Shown here one piece after another: positions 60,460 through 64,000 of a DNA stretch of 64,000 nucleotides. Each line of letters begins with the position of its first letter. Within the stretch, counting starts at the first letter, position 1. The position numbers and the translations under genes are program-made. The stretch spans positions 1 through 64,000 of the forward strand of contig CAYMDH010000007.1 of assembly GCA_964389205.1 (NCBI GenBank). Direction: 5' to 3'. This stretch comes from Leptobacterium sp964389205. Its GTDB lineage: Bacteria; Bacteroidota; Bacteroidia; Flavobacteriales; Flavobacteriaceae. The notes under the pieces were generated by a model, which was not told the origin of the DNA, ran no database searches, and saw only the letters and a program-made list of their open reading frames with translations.

Positions 60460-61437
60460 ATGAAAACATTACAATTCAGGCAGGCTATTGCAGAAGCAAT
60501 GAGTGAAGAAATGAGAAATGATGAATCCATTTATTTGATGGGTGAAGAAGTTGCTGAATATAATGGTGCATATAAAACTTCAAAGGGTATGTTGGATGAG
60601 TTTGGAGCTAAGAGAGTAATTGATACTCCTATTTCTGAATTAGGTTTTGCTGGAATTGGAGTAGGATCAGCAATGAATGGAAATAGACCTATTATAGAGT
60701 TTATGACTTTTAACTTCGCTTTAGTAGGTATTGATCAAATTATAAACAACGCAGCAAAGATGCGTCAAATGTCAGGAGGTCAATTAAATATTCCAATTGT
60801 ATTTAGGGGGCCAACAGCTTCTGCAGGTCAATTAGGAGCTACACATTCGCAAGCTTTTGAAAGTTGGTATGCCAACTGTCCAGGATTAAAAGTAGTAGTG
60901 CCTTCAAATCCTAACGATGCGAAAGGGTTATTGAAAGCAGCCATTAGAGATGATGATCCTGTAATTTTTATGGAATCTGAACAAATGTATGGAGATAAAG
61001 GAGAAGTTCCAGAAGGAGAGTATACGATACCATTGGGAATAGCAGCTATTAAAAGAGAAGGAAATGATGTTACTATTGTTTCATTTGGTAAGATAATAAA
61101 AGAAGCCTATAAGGCAGCAGATGCATTAGAGAAAGAAGGTGTTCATTGTGAGATTATAGATTTGAGAACGATTCGCCCTATGGACTATAATGCAATTATA
61201 ACATCGGTTAAAAAAACTAATAGATTGGTTATTCTTGAAGAAGCATGGCCATTTGGAAACATATCTACTGAAATTACGTATCAAGTACAATCTCAAGCAT
61301 TTGATTATTTAGATGCTCCAATTGTAAAAATAAATACAGCAGATACACCAACACCATATTCACCTGTTTTACTGGAAGAATGGTTGCCAAACCACGAAGA
61401 TGTCATAAAGGCAGTTAAGAAGGTTTTATATAAATAA
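60460..61437 (+). CDS. pdhB: pyruvate dehydrogenase E1 component, beta subunit
   Basis: 325 residues of the alpha2beta2-type E1 enzyme. Motifs include EAMSEEMRNDESIYLMGEEVAEYNGAYKTSKGML, the thiamine-site region IEFMTFNFALVGIDQIINNAAKMRQMSGGQ, VVVPSNPNDAKGLLKAAIRDDDPVIFMESE and the C-terminal DTPTPYSPVLLEEWLP. Homology to branched-chain E1-beta is close, but this end fits pyruvate dehydrogenase. The alpha subunit is not next to it. Confidence 0.92.
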   Translation: MKTLQFRQAIAEAMSEEMRNDESIYLMGEEVAEYNGAYKTSKGMLDEFGAKRVIDTPISELGFAGIGVGSAMNGNRPIIEFMTFNFALVGIDQIINNAAKMRQMSGGQLNIPIVFRGPTASAGQLGATHSQAFESWYANCPGLKVVVPSNPNDAKGLLKAAIRDDDPVIFMESEQMYGDKGEVPEGEYTIPLGIAAIKREGNDVTIVSFGKIIKEAYKAADALEKEGVHCEIIDLRTIRPMDYNAIITSVKKTNRLVILEEAWPFGNISTEITYQVQSQAFDYLDAPIVKINTADTPTPYSPVLLEEWLPNHEDVIKAVKKVLYK

Positions 61438-61459
61438 AAAGTACTCCTTAAATAATATA

Positions 61460-61494
61460 AAAACTTCACTAATCAATTAGTGAAGTTTTTTGTT
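61460..61494 (+). terminator. intrinsic terminator after pdhB
   Basis: 12-bp stem AAACTTCACTAA (61461-61472) / TTAGTGAAGTTT (61477-61488) with a 4-base loop and a T-run. Confidence 0.9.
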
Positions 61495-61611
61495 TTTAAA
61501 AGTAATATCTGGCACGATTATTTCTGATCATAAAAGAGTGTTTTAAAAACAATAAATAATTTTTAACTGACATTTGGAAGTTATTTTTTTAGTAAAAACA
61601 AATTAAAATTG

Positions 61612-64000
61612 ATGAAAAAAATATTAGGAATACTCTTTTTTTCGCTGTGCAGTGTTTCGATGTGGTCGCAAACAAAAATTGGAGGGATCGTTGTAGATGA
61701 AGACAATAAACCAATACCTTTTGCTAATATTGTTTTTAAAAACGCATCTGAAGGAACTATTACGAATGATAATGGTCGTTTTTACTATGAATCTCAGAAT
61801 ACATATACAACTATAATCGTTTCCTTTATAGGGTTTGTTACTCAAGAAATAGAACTTACAAAAAGAGTAAACTACGACCTTAAAATTATACTGGTAGAAG
61901 GGGAACAATTAGATGAGGTAATAGTTTACACTGGAAAACAATCAAAAAAGAATAATCCAGCTATAGATATTCTTAGAAAAATATGGGCAAAAAAACGAGA
62001 GAACGGAATAAATAAATTTAAGCAGTATGAATATGATAAGTATGAAAAAATAGAATTTGATTTTAATACGATAGACAGTGCTATGATTAATAGCCGTTTA
62101 TTTAAAGGATTGGAATTCGTTTTTGATGATTTAGATACTTCTAGGATTACCGGAAAAACATATTTACCAATATTTATTAATGAAGCCTTTTCTAAAATCT
62201 ATGGAGATAATAAGCTCAATAAATTAAAAGAAGATCTAATAGGAAATAAAAACTCTGGTTTTGATACCAATCAAAGTATTATTGCTTTTGTACAAGATTT
62301 ATATGCCGATTATAATATTTATGATAATTATTTAAAGTTTTTTGACAAAAGTTTTGTGAGCCCTCTTTCAAGAGGAGGTGTAGATGTTTATAATTACGTA
62401 TTAGCCGATACTGCATTTATTGATAATAAATGGTGCTATAACATTATTTATTATCCAAGACGTAAAAACGAATTAACTTTTAAAGGAGATTTCTGGGTAA
62501 ATGACAGTACATATGCCATTAAGAAAATTAATATGGCAGCTACAAAAAGTGCCAATATTAACTGGGTAAAAGAAATCTATATAGAGCAAGAGTTTGATGT
62601 GGAAAACGATTCTGTATTTCTTTTAAAAAGAGATTATTTTTTAAGTGACTTTAGTTTAAATAAAAAAGAAAAATCTAGAGGGATTTACGGTAAGAGAACA
62701 ACGGTTTATGATAATTATAAATTTGATAAAGAGAAGCCGAGTAGTTTTTATGAGAAAAAAATAGATGTATATGATGAGCGCATCTTTAATCGAGATAGTA
62801 TTTTTTGGAAAAAGAATAGACTGGAGACATTAAATAAAGATGAAGAAGGAATCTATAAATTAGTAGATACTTTATTGACAGTTCCAAAATTTAAACGATT
62901 GTTTAGTGTAGGTGAGGTGCTGGCAACTGGTTATTATGGATTTGATAAACTCAATTTAGATTTTGGACCTGTTTTTTCTACCACTGGTGCCAATGAAGCA
63001 GAAGGATTTAGAATACGTGTAGGAGGTCGTACTTTCTTTACTTCAAATGATTTATGGCGTTTTGAAGGATATACAGCTTATGGATTTAAAGATAAGAGAT
63101 TTAAATATGGGATTTTAGGAAAATGGTTGGTAGACCGTAGAAATAGAATTATTTTATCGGCTGGAAATAGAAGAGATATAGAACAAATAGGAGTGAGCTT
63201 AACAGCAACTAATGATGTGTTGGGTAGGAGTTTTGCGTCATCTGCTTTATTTACAACGAGTGCAAATAATACCTTAACCAATATTAATTTAACAACGACT
63301 TCTATAGAGTTTGAGCCTTTTAAGAATGTTATTTTTAGAACAGGGGCTTCCTATCGGACATTAAAATCTGCTCTTCCAGAAGAATTTAGTTTAGAATACT
63401 TAGATGAAGATTCACCTACGGGAGTATCTTCAGAAGTAAAACAATTTCAAGTTAACCTTACTTTAGAGCTTACACCCAAAAGAAAAACGTTAGGTTACGG
63501 TGTAGAGAGAGTAAGCGTAAATGATGATTTCTCTAGGTTTTTGATTAGTTATTCAGCAGGGCTCACAGGTTTTTTAGAAAGTGACTTTGAATTTCAAAAA
63601 CTTCAGCTGTTTTATCGAAAACCAACCCAAGTAGGAGGATTGGGTAGATTGCTTACCACTGTTGAATTAGGAAAAACATTTGGAGAGGTCCCTTTGGCTT
63701 TATTAAGCCCTGTACCAGGAAACCAAACCTTCTTTTCTATTTTTAATACCTTTCCAAACTTAGATTTTTATGAGTTCGTAACAGATACCTATGCATCTGT
63801 ACATTTTGAACATAATTTTGGAGGTCGTTTATTATCTCGAATTCCTTTACTTCGAGATCTAAACCTGAGAGAAATAGTAGGACTGAGAGGTATTTGGGGT
63901 GATTTATCTGATGAAAACATACTTTTAAGCTCTCCAACCAACATACCTTTGCTGGCACCCAATGAGCAGATTTATTGGGAATATTCTTTTGGGATAGGAA
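61612..64000 (+). CDS. DUF5686 family protein with carboxypeptidase-regulatory-like domain, 3' end missing
   Basis: 796 codons are visible and the frame is still open at the right edge. Signal peptide MKKILGILFFSLCSVSMWSQ, then a CarboxypepD_reg-like domain at about 21-105 (GGIVVDEDNKPIPFANIVF, TITNDNGRF), then a long body with YYPRRKNELTFKGDFWVNDSTYAIKKIN and many beta strands that fit an outer-membrane barrel. This is the build of DUF5686 proteins of Bacteroidota. Substrate and role are unknown. Confidence 0.9.
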   Translation, partial: MKKILGILFFSLCSVSMWSQTKIGGIVVDEDNKPIPFANIVFKNASEGTITNDNGRFYYESQNTYTTIIVSFIGFVTQEIELTKRVNYDLKIILVEGEQLDEVIVYTGKQSKKNNPAIDILRKIWAKKRENGINKFKQYEYDKYEKIEFDFNTIDSAMINSRLFKGLEFVFDDLDTSRITGKTYLPIFINEAFSKIYGDNKLNKLKEDLIGNKNSGFDTNQSIIAFVQDLYADYNIYDNYLKFFDKSFVSPLSRGGVDVYNYVLADTAFIDNKWCYNIIYYPRRKNELTFKGDFWVNDSTYAIKKINMAATKSANINWVKEIYIEQEFDVENDSVFLLKRDYFLSDFSLNKKEKSRGIYGKRTTVYDNYKFDKEKPSSFYEKKIDVYDERIFNRDSIFWKKNRLETLNKDEEGIYKLVDTLLTVPKFKRLFSVGEVLATGYYGFDKLNLDFGPVFSTTGANEAEGFRIRVGGRTFFTSNDLWRFEGYTAYGFKDKRFKYGILGKWLVDRRNRIILSAGNRRDIEQIGVSLTATNDVLGRSFASSALFTTSANNTLTNINLTTTSIEFEPFKNVIFRTGASYRTLKSALPEEFSLEYLDEDSPTGVSSEVKQFQVNLTLELTPKRKTLGYGVERVSVNDDFSRFLISYSAGLTGFLESDFEFQKLQLFYRKPTQVGGLGRLLTTVELGKTFGEVPLALLSPVPGNQTFFSIFNTFPNLDFYEFVTDTYASVHFEHNFGGRLLSRIPLLRDLNLREIVGLRGIWGDLSDENILLSSPTNIPLLAPNEQIYWEYSFGIG

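Noticed and set aside
61624..63958. Minus-strand open frames at 61624-61908, 63078-63281 and 63743-63958
   Set aside because: They are shadows of the long plus-strand DUF5686 frame, which has a signal peptide and recognised domain order.

Overview
The window is A+T-rich bacterial chromosome, most likely from a marine member of the Flavobacteriia (Bacteroidota). The evidence is the set of Bacteroidota-typical proteins (a DUF6089 porin-like protein, BamA followed by two OmpH/Skp proteins, a DUF5686 protein, a FolK-deoxynucleoside kinase fusion, a MoaC-MoaB fusion, a GH3-type protein), promoters of the TAnnTTTG type and few Shine-Dalgarno sequences. The genus cannot be settled from sequence alone.

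Layout. 328-6258 (minus): molybdenum cofactor block moaA, moaCB, moaE, moaD, mobA, a ModE-type regulator and moeA, with a ModE-like operator (5085-5114) directly before moeA, then a PPOX-fold protein and a deaminase homologue lacking one zinc cysteine. 6446-7694 (plus): a MOSC protein and a MocA-like nucleotidyltransferase. 7763-11783: accessory peptide region with a broken lanthipeptide-type precursor (minus) and an array of eleven short plus-strand genes for two-cysteine peptides with 15-residue double-glycine-type leaders. Nine are intact and two are broken by a nonsense codon; part of the array is a 609-bp tandem duplication. 11970-12145: tRNA-Leu(UAA) and tRNA-Gly(GCC).

12330-37761 is mostly housekeeping: mutS, a SpoU methyltransferase, folK-dNK, sppA, a queuosine precursor transporter, an AsmA-like protein, a LysE-type exporter, DUF2797, GH3, clpX-clpP-tig, a holin-like membrane protein, an alpha/beta hydrolase, pdxJ, a CBS protein, nadK, DUF6089, uppS, bamA and two ompH genes.

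37852-48094 is a peptide natural product locus. On the plus strand are a small cysteine-free GG-leader peptide, a peptidase-containing (C39) ABC exporter and its HlyD-type adaptor. Convergent to it on the minus strand are lanC, a split class I LanB dehydratase (746-aa and 298-aa parts), a stand-alone LytTR regulator and four Cys/Ser/Thr-rich precursor genes, one of which carries two frameshifts. LanB would activate and eliminate Ser/Thr hydroxyls, LanC would form thioether rings, and the C39 exporter would cut after GG and secrete the product with the adaptor and an outer-membrane channel encoded elsewhere.

48283-64000 returns to core functions: murI, DHFR, a 2TM protein, an aminotransferase, a CBM48-like protein, an ergothioneine operon (egtB, egtD, a DUF427 gene and one more), a TonB-like protein, thyA, a CNT nucleoside transporter, a DUF151 nuclease-like protein, etfA/etfB, the pyruvate dehydrogenase E1-beta gene and the start of a DUF5686 gene cut by the window edge.

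The most interesting parts are the two peptide systems: the two-cysteine peptide array with its repeated promoter/5'-UTR module, and the split-LanB lanthipeptide locus. In two lanthipeptide-type precursor genes (one in each region) an A8 tract puts leader and core in different frames.
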